The notes beneath the pieces were generated by a model that was given only the letters and a program-made list of their open reading frames with translations, had not been told where the DNA came from and searched no databases. Position numbers and translations under genes: made by a program. 64,000 bases of DNA, taken from assembly GCA_012295275.1 (NCBI GenBank), contig CM022673.1, positions 21,145,413-21,209,412 on the forward strand. Direction: 5' to 3'. Below are positions 1 to 13,994 of the stretch, in pieces (position 1 is the first letter of the stretch; every line of letters begins with the position of its first letter). The stretch comes from Chrysomallon squamiferum. Taxonomy: Eukaryota; Mollusca; Gastropoda; Neomphalida; Peltospiridae.

Positions 1-228
1 AAGTTGTGACAGTCATTCTCATTGTAAAACTTCAGTAAGGTATGAATAAAACTATTTTAAAAATAAAAACATCTAACTTATGAATAAATGATTAAATATT
101 TTCATGACACTTTGATAGTAATCTATTTTGTTGTCAGATAATATGAGAGGAAATACACAGTCATTAGTCTTTGACCTTTTCTTATCTGTTAAATATACCT
201 GTAAAGAATAAAAAAAAACAAAGGTCGA

Positions 229-251
229 TTTTTTTTTTTTTTTTTTTTTTT
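229..251. repeat. poly(T) run
   Basis: An uninterrupted run of 23 T. It could be a simple slippage tract or the poly(A) tail of a minus-strand retroposed sequence. No retroelement body is recognisable beside it. Confidence 0.8.
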
Positions 252-371
252 CACTAAATTATTTCTGCAGGAAATAATAAATCACATTACTGTTATGGAG
301 TAACATTTTAAATTTTTGACATTTTTAAACTTATTTTAAAATACTGATCTACAAGAATTATGAATTTACTT

Positions 372-400
372 TTTTTATTTATTTATTTATTTATTTATTA
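372..400. repeat. (TTTA)n microsatellite
   Basis: Seven perfect TTTA units after a T run. Simple repeat with no coding potential. Confidence 0.85.
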
Positions 401-3349
401 GAACATTTATATAAAAGATGTGGTTCTTGCATTAATTGAGGGTACAAGTTGAGAATATGTTCCCATTAACCCTGAATCGATCATTCTAAAGTTCAGACTT
501 GTACCAAACCATTTATCTGGCAGTTTGAGGACTGAAAATGGCCTGGGTTTCTGGATTTGCCTGATTTCTGCATACAGGTTAAACCTTTACTTAAAATATA
601 AAATAAAAAATGAAAAATAAAGAATGAAACTGTATTTAACACTACACATTAATACACTTCTAAATCTGTTTGATCTTTGTTAACCCACTTAAAATTCTTC
701 ATGTAACTGCATAAAAAGTGCTTTTCATTAGCAAGTTGTGTTTTTGCTGGTTATTTAGGTATGATGATAAATGAAAACTGAAAAAATAACTTACTGTGAG
801 AGGAACACCTGTAAACAGCAACATTCTCAACTTCTGATGACAGAGAAACCAAAACAAAGTGTGTCAATTCAAAAGTAGCCCATTTTCCAAATAAGTAGAT
901 TGGTGCCTGTATCAGTATCTTACTTTTCCTGAAGAAATAATTTCAAGACAAAGACAGTCCAGAGAGTTTTTAATTGTACATAATAAATAAAAGTACAATA
1001 TATTTACAATATCAGAAGCACACACCAAGTTCTAATAAAGTTACACTAGTATAATGTTCACCCCTTTTAACAGTAGCAGACATCAGCTTTGAATTCAAAA
1101 CATCAAATCAAAAATCTTCAGCAATGTAAGCATCTAATTAGCATGACAGTCACATTTTCAAAAATGTCATTTTAATCAACAGAGCTCAATATTAGAACGT
1201 ACCAAAAAAAAAAAAAAAAAAATCTTTTAACATTTATAACTTGTCAGGGAATTTGAGTTACTATACAACTAACAAAAAAAATATGAAAATAACAAGACAA
1301 ATTTCTCAAAAAATAACTTATATTATTAATAATAAGTAAAATAAATCATAAATTTTAGAATACTAAACAATAAACAAATACTGTTTATGAAAATGTGTAA
1401 ACATATTTCCTGATATGTGTAAGTATTTGGTCATGTTTGAGACTTCTTATTATATGTCATCTTTTTTATATAAATTTGTCTCTGGTCCAGTTTCATACAT
1501 TTGGATTTGCATGCGTACTTTAAAACAAGTGATTACTCATTCTTGTATAGAAATGTGTGCTTAAATTACCAACTAAAACATTTTTTTTTCTTTTTTTTTC
1601 TTGTCACTGTGAAGGTTCATTAAAATAAATGTGTGGGTGTGTAATGAAGTGACAAATTACATTTTAACATCAATCATGAAACTGTACAATCCCCACCCCC
1701 ACCAATTCATTCACACGTATCTGATACCCAGTGTGTTTTTGTTTTATTTCAATGGGATAAGCTGGGACTACTGAACATTCATATCAACACAAACATCTGG
1801 ATTCAGTTCGTAGATGTAGTCTCCAGATACCTGTGTGTAAAACTGTCAGTGACACAGTGTGGTGTTGTTTTCTATCACATTTCATGTCAACTAAAATCAC
1901 TGGGCAAACATTATGCACAGAACAGATCTTCCAGATCCATGGTGAAAAGAATTATATTCCATATTCACCATTATAAGAAAAGCCCAAAGCAAGAGTCAAC
2001 AGGCACACTGTTTTTTCCTTTTCTTACATAATCAAAACTTTCATTCGTGTTAAATATATTTATAAATAAAAGCTAGTAACATATATATATGTGTGTGTGT
2101 TATTTTCTTTCTCTACAGACATCATCAATTTCATGTTTTAGTTGCCAAATATTAAACTATTTTTAAAAGTCATGGACAAATTTGAAACTAAATCTATCTT
2201 CCTACCTTGTCTCTGGGGCCCTTTTATTACACACCTGTCTAGAAACTAAATTCATTAATAGCATATATATGTAAACACAGATGCAAAATAAATGAGGCAA
2301 ATTGTGCATAGTTTTTCATAATGTTATCACTGGTAAGTTTTTTAATTGACACAAATCAATTAATTGACTCACAATATGGAACAACTTTTCTAGCTTTATC
2401 TAGTTTGCTTATCTAGTTTCCAAAATACTCTGAGAAAAGAAATGTAGGTTAGATTTATTTTTTTCAATAAAAATTCATGATGCAAAACTGATCTGCCAAC
2501 AGTATAAAATGTTTGAGCCTTGGAAAAATAACCTGAAAATTCTGCCCTGATAATATTAGGATTTGAATGGTACTGCAATACCCGTATACTATTAAGTATT
2601 ACTATTATTTACTTTTTTGAAACAATTAAAAACATAATAACTAACACTTGTTTTGTTGAGGTCGATGTGATAGTATCATCTCTTCTGATTTAAAAACTCT
2701 TATGTCATTCAAAACATTTTCTTGTTCAAATAATGTTTCAAAAAGGTATTCTTATTTTAAAAATAATACCAATAAAATAAAGATTATGGAACACAGGTAA
2801 CTCTCATTTTTCAAAAAAGTTATAAACAAAATAAATAACAATGGTAAAAAAAGAAATAGGTAATTATGCTAAGAGGTCAACTTTTTATATTAGAACCTGT
2901 CTGTTTTGTAACAGCAGACCTGATTAATATGAAATTATTTCAATTTCCATACCCCAGTTATATTAACAATATACAATGAAGACAGTATGATTTTACACAT
3001 GTGAAAATTAAAAATTTAGATATTGTTAAATGCAAAATGAGAAAGAATAAAAGAAAACAAAATTAAAGAAAGAAATTGTTCAATTATCCCTAGAAAATTA
3101 TTAAAATAAAGAGAGACAAGTGCAGCAATTCTTCTAGGATCTGTCAAACAGAATAGCATGAAATCAATAAGGAATTAGACAATTTAAAAATATTTAGGAA
3201 AGTAATTATAGACATTCAAAGCAATAAAAAATCATTTCTTGCACCAAAATACTAACATCACAGAGACTAGCTTTTGTTTTCTTCAAAAGCTCACTAAGAA
3301 AACATTTGCATATATTTTGCAATTGTGCTAATTCAAACTAGGTAGCAAA

Positions 3350-4110
3350 TGTAACTGAAAACTGGAATTTATACACAAACTAACTTGAAACCAACTCCTT
3401 TTACAAATATCATTAAGTGAAAATAGGTCCATTTACAGAGACCATGAAAAAAGAAAATATTTCCATTTACTCATTCTGAAATACATATACATTTACACAA
3501 CATAAAATGACAAAGACTTTATTAATACATAACAGTAAGTGAAATACTCCATTTAAACAAAGCATGTTTGTAAATTTAATTTCATTCACATAACAGGAAC
3601 TGAAATCTACTCCATTCACTTACAACAGCTAAAACTGACTTCATAAAATGAGCTGAAATTAACTCCATTTAAAAATGCATAAATTAACTTGATTAAATGG
3701 AAATTCAACTCCTGTTGAAAAGACATGGACATAAATTAATTTTGTGTTATAAACTGAAATCGTCTAATAAAGTGAAATTAACTTCACATACATCAACTAA
3801 AATCAATTTGAATCTCCCTGAACTGAAATTAAATTTGTTTACAGATGAATGAATTGAAATTAAGCTGATTTTTAATAAATAAATAAAAAGACATTTGCTC
3901 TATATACACCAAAACTTGAAATTATCTAGATTTTTTTTTTTACATTATAATCTAAAATAAGTCTTACTCGTTGACTACTGGAATATGTAAGTGTACATTT
4001 TATACCAACCGAATTCATCTTCATTATCATACATACTGAAATTACAGTTTGTTCAAATTTAACTGGAATTATCTGAGTTTACACATTCAAAATTAAAATA
4101 ACATCTAATT
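3350..4110. repeat. Very degenerate tandem repeat, core CTGAAATTAACTCCATTTA
   Basis: Variants of CTGAAATTAACTCCATTTA (for example near 3600, 3650, 3755, 3770, 3820, 3850 and 4040) recur every 30-60 bases. Spacing and sequence are too eroded for a firm period, so this reads as an old minisatellite that has decayed. It lies just before the better-preserved array at 4233-4660 and may share its origin. Confidence 0.4.
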
Positions 4111-4232
4111 CACTGACTACAGCAAGAAATCATGACAAATATTTGAAAGACTTGTGAAACAATGTGAATCCAGGCAAATGGTGTTGTTCAGATGCTCCTG
4201 AAGATCATTTTATTATCTCACACAATAATTAT

Positions 4233-4660
4233 TAATTCAGACAAACACATTCGAGTCACCAAATGTGTGTGAGTTCAGATATATGGACACATTTTTTTCA
4301 CAGTATGTGTAAATTCAGACAAACCAACACATTTTTCACAGTATGTGTAAATTCAGACAAACCAACACATTTTCACAGTAAGTGTAAATTCAGACAAACC
4401 AACACATTTTTCACAGTATGTGTAAATTCAGAAAAACCAACACATTTTCACGGTAAGTGTAAATTCAGACAAACCAACACATTTTTCACAGTAAGTGTAA
4501 ATTCAGACAAACTGACACATTTTCTCTGTATATGTGAATTCAGACAAATTGACATACTTTTTCACTCAACTCACAAAATATGTGTGAGTTCAGATATAAC
4601 GACATTTTTTCACTCTTGTGAATTCAAACAATCTGACATGTTTTTCAGACAAAAGGACAA
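4233..4660. repeat. 37/38-bp minisatellite, about 9-10 copies
   Basis: The core AAATTCAGACAAACCAACAC starts at 4311, 4349, 4386, 4424, 4461 and 4499, giving strictly alternating spacings of 38 and 37 bases. More degenerate units follow at 4536, 4586 and 4620, and one precedes at about 4233. The alternation comes from a run of four or five T in successive copies. The array creates an apparent 149-codon plus-strand reading frame made only of repeat-derived peptides (Thr-His-Phe, Cys-Lys-Phe-Arg-Gln), which I do not consider a gene. Confidence 0.85.
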
Positions 4661-7600
4661 ATTATCTGACTATTCACAAGAAACTGAATCCAGAACACAT
4701 TACTTTACATGAGTTACCACAGAATGTGTTCAAACATTTTTCACCATTGTTTTTAATAATCACTGGCAAAGTATTCTCTGTATTCTAGGAATATTTCTTA
4801 TAAAACTTGTATAACTTGTAAAACCAGCTTAGCTGTTCTTATTAGTAAAAATATATCCATAAAATGATGGACTGATCAATGGATGGACAGATAGACATCA
4901 AAATACAAAACACACAAAATTTATAAAACTTTTGATAATTTGTCATCAAAATGAAATGAACTTTTATCAATTACAAAATATATCGCAATAAAAATCAATT
5001 AACTGGAAGCTAAAAAGGTCTTCAGACAACAAATCTGCACATATAAAATGTGAAAAATGCCATTTTAGACGGGAAATAACATTTCTGCACAAAACAGTAA
5101 GAAATACAACAGGACAAACATATTATTCTGAAAAACCCACTCTGAACAGGAAAACAGTAATAACATACTGAATAAAAGTTTGTACATACATGTATGATAC
5201 TAAAAACAGTTATGAATAATGAAATATTTGTTCACATTGTTTTGATAGGCAGTTCTGTTTTATGTGACTCTAAAATTTGATGAGTGCCAGTATATTTTGG
5301 ATTACAAATAATTTTGATTTTTACATCAGTAACTTTTATTTGTTTTTACATAAAAATATATCATGATCCCTAAATTTTTGGTTCAGTAAATAATCAAAAT
5401 TTATAGCTAATATTGAAAACAAATCACCAGCTACATACAAACATGAAATTTATTTTGTTAATTTCATTGATCTTTTTTTTTTTCCTTTACAATACTAATG
5501 ATCAAAATCATAAAATTAAAAAACAAATTTTAAAATATTTAGAAGCTGCATTTGTTATTAACATCATAAAAACTTTCACAGTGGAAGAGAAAAATCAATT
5601 TCTAATTATCAGAGAATAAAACATTAACTGTCACCTAAATTGTTTAATTTCTAGTTTTAATGATAATTTTGTTTTAATTCTTAAATTTTTTATTTTTCTT
5701 AAACTTCAAAAATAGATATTAGAAGCAATAATCAAAGTTAATGGAAATAATTTTGCTTACTGATAAACCTTTTTTCTATCTATTTATTTTTAAAGCTAGT
5801 TCCTTTTAATTTGTTCTGACCATTTATTGGCATTAAAAACTATTTTCACAAAGTTTAATTTCAAGTAATATCAAATAATTTGGCAAAATAACACATTTAA
5901 GTTAATGGAATGTTTTGTTATATAATTACTCATTTCTGCTAAATGAAAAAGAAAAAAAAAAGGTGATTTTTTTGTTTTTTTCAGGGGTTAAACATTTTAT
6001 AATTAATTTTTTTCTTTTTCTTTTTTCATGTACCAAATTGTAAATCCATTTATTTCAATGCTGTAGGATCACTTTATCAAATGAACATGCAAAACATTTT
6101 TATTTTAAAATAGATTATTTTCACATTATAACAGATTTACCTTTTTCATCTCACAGAATTAATAACAATTTAACAACCAGAATTTTTTCATATTTATGTA
6201 TGTTCATTAAATGTGTACTTTATTGATAGTTATTTCTGTTTATATTCAAGTAAACTGCTAAATTAACTTTGATAAAGAAAACAAAAACTTTATGAGAAGA
6301 TGATGATGATGATGATAATGATTATCATGCAGCTTTCATACTTCTGAAAAATATTCCCATACTGAAATCTCTCCTTCAAAATACTGTAATAATTTCATTG
6401 TCAAGTTACAATTACTTTTAAAGTTTCTAACAAAGATTAAAATACTGCATTATTTTGTGATTGCTTTGAATTTCAGTACCCCATTTAACCAATGTCTGTA
6501 AAGTTATTTATAAACACTTCAGATTTTTGTATAATAAATATACTGAATGCTGAATTAGTTAAAATTTCTATTCATATTTGTTGCTGGGTTATTAGTTTTA
6601 TTATTTTAGCATTATTTATGTTCATCATCTGCTTATAGTGCTACTGAATATATATCTAATTTTGTTAATGACAAATTAAAAAAAAAAAGAAAAAAAAGAT
6701 ACTCAACAATATACATGTAATATAATAATAAAAAAAAAAAAAAATATATATATATATACTTGTTTTTATGAATTTTTGTCAGACAAGAGTTCAAATCTCA
6801 ATAACACTCCTACGCACACAGTATTCTACTTTCTCTAGCACTTATATGAAATCATACAAAGAAGCACCAGTCAGTTTTCTGATTTGTTTTAATTCCTAGT
6901 CACAGAACAAAACTAAATATCAATAATAAAAACAGAATTCAGATAAAGAATAGGTAGTACAGGCTCAATAAAAATTCTTCAGCTATGAAGTCAAAGGAGA
7001 TAAATAAACTTGTATTTATGGTATTTCCATGAAAATTTTAGGTTGACATGTTGTGGTTTTTGTTATTTTTTGCATTAAAAATAATCTTGTTGCCATCATG
7101 AAAGAAAAGTAATATACATGCTCTGAAGCAATTTGATTGAATAATAATGATGATTATTAAAGATATTATGCAATGGTTATTATTACTCCGTGTTGACTGG
7201 CTACTCCTGGGAATGTCATACAGAGATGGAGTATTGGTACAGTCACTGTAACATTATGATTTTTGTATTGGTATAATAAAAGACATTTATGATATGTGTA
7301 AGAAACAAATATGTTTAATTATTAATAACTTAACAATAGATACACAATCTATTTTATATGTTTTATTTTTATTTTTAATTCATTAAAAAATATAAAATTG
7401 TAATAATAACAAATAAATAAACAATAATAATAAACAAAAACAAACTTGTTAAAGTAATTGCACCTTTTTATTTATATATTTATTTTCTTTTTAATTTCTT
7501 TTTTCAAAGTAGCTTCCTTAATTTGGAACCATTAAAAAATGTTTAAAAAATACAAAAAGGAAAATAAACAATTCTTTTGACATTTGAACTGTTATATCAA

Positions 7601-7732
7601 CAGTAAATATAATGATCTTGTATGTCAGAAGTGTTGTCAAGCCAATCACAATACAAACTGACTGGTGCATTACAAATCACATTACAGAAATTTAATTTAA
7701 AAATTGCAGATTAAACTACTTCAATAATTATA

Positions 7733-8747
7733 TTATACAATGTTATCTGAACAGGTTTCTAAATGTATATAAGTACTACTACTTTCTATATCACTACTAT
7801 CGATGCTTTCACTGACACTGTCATTCTGAACACATAGCTGGGCATTTATACTGCTTGAGGATGTCTTGTTACTGCATGGTAAGTGCTGTCCTGCACAATC
7901 ACCATTGTTCATTTCCTCATCATGTTCACTGCCGTTGTTTGAGAACAAATGAAAATTTTCACTGCAGAAGCCAGAATCATTGACCTCCATGTCATCATTG
8001 CACTTGTGTTTCTTCATTGGAATCTCCATTGAGTGGCGTTTATTTTTGTTTTCAATTTTCATGGTCAATGTCTTGACAAAACTGAACTCGCTGGAGATAC
8101 TGAATTTCGTTGACTCTTTTGCCTCTGAACTGTTATGATCATTCTGTGAAAATTTGCTGTCATTTTCAGACAATTCAAAAGAAATGTCACCGGTTTCCAT
8201 GGAAATATCTTTTTTCTTATCCAAAGGCGCACTGTTAGAACTATCTAATAAAAATTCAACATTCTTCTGATTATTTTCTGTAACAGAAGATTTTTCCAAA
8301 GACTGCGGAACCTCTGCTGGCATTTCATTTGATGTATCTGAGGTGTCCTTATTCTGACAGTGATTATTAGACAACTCCACACTGTGACAGCCAGAGCCAG
8401 ACAACTGATCATTCTGACAGTTCTTGTCTGATATCTCCATGGAAGAAGATGAAGATACTTTAGACAGTGTAGATTTATCTGCTGATGAGACAGCTGAAAC
8501 CTCTGAATTGTGACATCGTTTGGTTGTCATCCGAGGTGATGCTTTTGCTATTGATTCTGGACTCTGAGGAAGTGTGCCTGAAGCATCTGAAATGGAGGGT
8601 CTGCGAGAGTAGTTCACCGTTGATTCCAGGTCCTGGGATATCGAAAATGCAGCGTCAGATGGTGAAGGGATGGACGGGACAGTAGCAGCAATAACACTGG
8701 CTTTCAGCCACTCATGTTCAAGGCACTGTCTTGCAGTAAGTCGTTTT
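7733..8747 (-). CDS. STK17 (DRAK): DRAK kinase exon 7 (end of kinase domain, long C-tail, stop)
   Basis: 1015 nt. It begins by completing Arg271 and reads [15 protein letters not shown], the end of the kinase fold. About 322 residues rich in Ser, Asn, Asp and Glu follow, without predicted folds and likely disordered. Residues 505-519 contain two basic clusters (KNKRH and MKKHK) that resemble a bipartite nuclear signal. The acceptor is TTTTAG. Many SP and Ser-acidic motifs are possible phosphorylation sites. Confidence 0.93.
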
Positions 8748-11700
8748 CTAAAATTAAAAAATAATAATAATTCTTGCTAAATGTACTTTAATGTACCTTA
8801 AAATTTAAATTACAAATTTCTTATTAAACTTTATGCAGCTCACAAACCATTAAACGTATGCTTCCATAAATTTATATAAATTCTAAATTAGTGATATAAC
8901 AGCTTTACAAAACTATCAGTTAAGCAAATAAAACCAAAATAAATGTAACTAATCATGTCATATTAATCGTTATGCAACTTCAGGTGTGCAGTGTACAGTC
9001 TTGTAACAAAGTTTTAATAGGTGATGTTTAATCTAAATTGAACTACAAACCTGGGGTCTTTGACAAGCAGTCGTTTCATGAAATCCTGAGCAGCAGGGCT
9101 GATATGACCAAACAGTGAGTCTGGGAAATCCAGCTTCACTTGAGATATGTTACAGAAAGTCTCCTGATTGTTGTCCCCAGCAAACGGTGAACAGGCAGTG
9201 AGCATCACATAGGTGAGAGCACCGAGACTCCTGTAAACATAAACACACGTCAAACATATCTACCTGATATAGACTAAAACACTTTATAGAACATTACAAT
9301 AGTCCAGTACAGCTTTCAAAACATCATAAACATAACATCTGTCAAAGTATGACACGAAACAAGATATAATTAAAATATTATATACATTAACATGACACCC
9401 ATTATTCTATCATCAATGTTCATGCAAATATTGTCTTGAGGACAGAATTTTACAATTTAATAAAAAAAAAAATTTAAACATCTGTTCTCTAGCTTCAATT
9501 ATTATTGTTGATTATTATTTGAAGGTATTTTTTTTTCTAGCATTTCTAATTTTCCAAAGTTCTAAGAAGGTGTTTTTTTAACTAATACCACCAGATTAAT
9601 ATGAATATAAAGTCTGTTTTTTCTACCTGTCATAAACTTAAAGTTCTTAAAGTACATCATCAGCCATGAGTGAACATACCCACAACCACAAAGTGAAACT
9701 AACTATGATTCTCAGTAGTGAAACGAAACTGATTTTCTTTAAAACAGAACATCATAATAAAGAAAAATAAATATACATATATTTTGATGTTTCTTTTCAT
9801 TTTTAAATACTTAAAACCATCCAGTTCATATGTTAAGTTTGAGATCTACTAGTCCTTATACTAAAATACAATAATTTTTATTATCATTTTGCTTATATTG
9901 TTATTTCATTTATTTTTATTTTATTACTGTTATTTTATTACATTATTTTATTATATAATTATTATTATATATTTTTTTTAAATTCATTTTCAGTTTAATT
10001 TTGTGATAGGTTTTTATAACTGAAACAATGCCGCGTAAATGATAATGATAATGATAAGGATAAGGATAAGGATAAGGATAATGATAATGAAAAAAAAATA
10101 ATAATAAAATAAAATAAAATAAAATAAAATAAATATGTGACGGCTGTTTCCACTGTTAATAACAATGATAACACTATGAACTCACCACATATCAGTTGCT
10201 GTACCGAGAGGTTCATAGTCCAGTACTTCAGGAGCTGAAATCAGTTATAATAAATCATTACCAAACTGTTTTTTACTTTCTGTGTAAGAGTCTTGAATCA
10301 CAAGACTTTTGTTTGTTTTTTTGTTAATAACATGGTTTACATGGATATAATTTTAATTTACTAAATGTGGAAAATGCACCTATTAATATCTATATATCAA
10401 AATGCATTTTACATATTTTACATATATATATAAAGCTGTATAGGTTTTGATAAACTATTATTTTTGTTATCACTGGGTCTGTGTTGTGCAAAATGTTTAA
10501 TGTCATAATAAAATTTAGAAAGGGCAGAAAATGAAACCAACAGAAATTTCATAAATTAAAAGGACAGCAAGATGAAGGAGATTCAGTTTTTGAAATTAAA
10601 AAAAAATAAAAATTAAAAAACAAAATGAAGGTTTTTCTTGGAAATGAAAATTGGCTCCTACCAACATAGTCTGGAGTTCCTATGATATCTCTGATGTCTT
10701 CTCCAGTGTTTACCAAACAAGCGAAACCCAGATCACAGATTTTAATGTTTCCAGCAGGAAACGGTTCTGTCAGCAGTATATTCTGAGGCTAAAGAGAAAA
10801 CAACAATACACACAACATTTATTTAATTGTAAACCACTCATTGATCACTCTTAGTCTGATTAAAACTAACATATTTTTATTCTTTTTTTTTTAATTAATA
10901 AATAAAAAATAATGAAAAAAAAAGGTAAATTAAATATGAAACATAGAGATAAAAAAAAAAGATAAAAAGAGAAAGAAATGTAAAAAAACATTTTTGTAAA
11001 TGACATGCACAGACGCTTGTTTACATAATAAACATACTAAGGAAAGAAAGGGAGTAAGTAAACCTGGAGAAGAAATAAAAGAAACTGATAACTGATGAAA
11101 ATATAAATGTGTCGGTCTGTGCATGTTTGTATGGTGTGAATAGGCACCTGTATTCAGGTATCCTTACATGTCTTTGTCTATCTTCTGTAAAGGCTATGAA
11201 TAATTTATTTATTTATTTATTTGACAAGATGCTAAAGACGTGGACTAGAAACAAACCTTTAAGTCTAGATGTACAATGTTTCTTTCATGCAGATAGGTGA
11301 GTCCTTCGAGTATCTGGATGAGAAAACGGATCACATCATGTTCACGAAATGATTCCTCAATGACACATTCCTGAAACAGCTCTCCGCCAGCACAGCTGAA
11401 ATGAATCAATAAATAACTGAATCAGTATATTAGTTACTTTCAAACGTGCACAAACACAAATTCTAATGCAGATATATTCACAAAGTTTTACATACACACA
11501 AATAAAAACTCTCTCTCTCCCTTTCATTCTCTTTTTTATTTTTATATCTCTCCCTCTCTTAGTGGTGAGGGGGGAAAAAAGGAGTAATATTCATTATTAA
11601 ACTATAAAGATGAAAAAAAAAATTATGTTTTAATTATTTTTTTCAGATTCTAGAAGAAAAATCTTCACACACAATCTTATGTCTCGTGTAATTAATTTTT

Positions 11701-13957
11701 CTAATAAACAACATCCGTTAAGGAAACACCATCATTCACCCTGCACTGTTACAGCATAAATCTGTTTTAATGTACAACTTCAGTCTACTCTGCCGTGAAG
11801 AATCTCTGGACCTATTTGTCATACCAGATCTCCCATCAATTTTTCTAATTTATCAGCTGGAGGATTCTTCATTATCCTAGCAACCACACAGAAAGTGCAG
11901 TTTCTCAGACAAGCTAATGTTGAAAATCCCTGTCCAGGTGATTTATGATTCCAGAATTTGAATGAACCAAACCAGCTGTATTGATCAGGCAGCTGACTGG
12001 AGGTGGCAGACAGGTAAAACAATCACAGCTGCTCTGTGAGGAATGCTGCTTTCTGTGTGAAACAGTTCAATAAAATACATTTTTGTGATGATTCAGCAGC
12101 TCATTTTAATTAATTTCTCTTACCATCATGATGAATTATTTTCTGACGATCTGTATTATTTCTTTCATCTTAAGTTTGATTAATCTTTCAATAAAATTGA
12201 AGGGAATGTGATTAAAGAAATCCAGTTTTCAATAATCTTTAAATGATAATTAATATGAAACAGATTTTACTGTTATAATACTAACTTTTGGCCAGAATAA
12301 AGCCTTTTTCTTTTAACTTCACATATTTATCCTAAAGATAATTTTCAAAGAATACAGAGGATTCAATCCACACACACACACGCTGATATTTGTGTGTATT
12401 AGAAAAATGACTATTTATTTATATTCAACCTGTGTTAGTATTTACATGACCTTGAATGTTCAAACTTAACAGATCTGATTTGATTTATTTATTTTATTAT
12501 TATTTTTTTATTTTTTCAGGAGTAAGAGCATTTCTTCTTTTTTTTTTTTTTTTTTTTTAACTATTTATTTATCTATATATAATGGCTGTCCAAAGTGTTC
12601 AAAGTTACAAACGAGATAACATTTTAATTTACAGTGCGTGCCAGAATACATGATAAAAGCAAAAAGATAAGAATGAGTCATCAGTAAAAGATAAAACTTT
12701 TAAACAGGATATCAGCTGACGTCAAATATAAAAAGTTTAGTAACAGAAGCTGTAATCAAAAGGTTACTGCTGCATAATAATGCCCAAAGCATTGTCCAAA
12801 TCTTTTATTTCTTTTATTTTATTATAAATATTATTTATTTATTGATTGATTTACTGATTTATTGATTTTTATTATTATTATTCATTTATTTTCTTTTTTT
12901 TCAAGTTTTTATTGCAGAATATAAAGTAAAGCTCCAATCATTGCATTTGCAAATTAATTATCCTATTATTATGTTTCTAGCTCTGAACTGAAAATAAAAA
13001 TAAAAACAGCTTAAAAATAAATAAATAAATAAATCTAAAGCATATTCTCAGGGTTAACAGCAATTAAAGGGTTACTCCTACGAGCTATTCATATACTCTT
13101 CTTCATAAACTAACAGCAATTAAAGGGTTATTCCTATGAGCTATTCATATACTCTTCTTCATAAACTAACAGGAATTAAAGGGTTACTCCTATGAGCTAT
13201 TCGTATACTCTTCTTCATAAACTAACAGGAATTAAAGGGTTACTCCTACGAGCTATTTATATACTCTTCTTCATAAACTAACAGGAATTAAAGGGTTACT
13301 CCTATGAGCTATTCGTATACTCTTCTTCATAAACTAACAGGAATTAAAGGGTTACTCCTACGAGCTATTTATATACTCTTCTTCATAAACTAACAGGAAT
13401 TAAAGGGTTATTCCTACTGACTTGCAGCATCAAAGACACAAAAATACACAATTCTTCTTAGTGACTTGTGAGTGTGTGTGTGTGTGTCATTTTGGGTGGG
13501 TTTGGGGAGGGGTGTAGATATGAGTGTACAGGTTTATACACAGACACAACAACAATACTCTAAAAGCAACCAGTCTAGCCCCCAGTGAAATACAAACTGG
13601 TGCTACTTGTGGATGTGCTCTGAGGCATATCATGTCACAGCAGGCCTTAAACAAATGTGAATATTATCTCAGAAGAGATTTCATCGTTGGGATACCTCTT
13701 GCAACAAAAGATTTTAATCTACTCATTGTGTTTGCAGCTACATTCTTTAGCAGCCTAAAGCAAAGGTGTTTATTTGACATACAAAAATAAACTTAATAAT
13801 TTTTTTATTTAATGCTGAAATTGTTATTGACAGCCACGATATTCTTGACATACAAAAATACATTTTTAAATATTTTTCTTTAAAAATTAAACTAACTCAA
13901 AGCAAGTAAATTATGTTTGTTTGTGAATATGTGTATTATAGTGAATGCATGTGTTTA

Positions 13958-13994
<37 letters not shown>

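Larger units (their letters stand above)
1..7732. other. AT-rich non-coding block (kinase 3' UTR and/or intergenic)
   Basis: No exon with recognisable coding content was found on either strand. The block lies downstream of the stop codon of the minus-strand kinase, so its high-coordinate part should hold that gene's 3' UTR. Minus-strand poly(A)-signal candidates are abundant (ATTAAA at 7691-7696 and several AATAAA between about 7360 and 7490), so the cleavage site cannot be chosen from sequence. The block also holds a T run (229-251), a TTTA microsatellite (372-400), short A and T runs, and the degenerate repeats listed separately. Confidence 0.6.
8748..11256. other. Introns 3-6 of the DRAK gene
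   Basis: Short introns between exons 3 and 7, AT-rich. The one between exons 6 and 5 holds a (GATAAT/GATAAG)n hexamer at 10040-10089 and an (AAAAT)n run at 10105-10132. Nothing else coding is seen. Confidence 0.85.

Noticed and set aside
4263-4712. 149-codon plus-strand open frame
   Set aside because: It is created by the 37/38-bp tandem repeat. The peptide merely repeats the unit and has no domain or splice context.
10040-10089. Possible interstitial telomeric repeat
   Set aside because: The unit is GATAAG/GATAAT (CTTATC), not TTAGGG or a known invertebrate telomere repeat.
13052-13419. Resemblance to a CRISPR array (regular 56-base period)
   Set aside because: The whole unit is conserved and there are no unique spacers. 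It is an intronic minisatellite in animal DNA.
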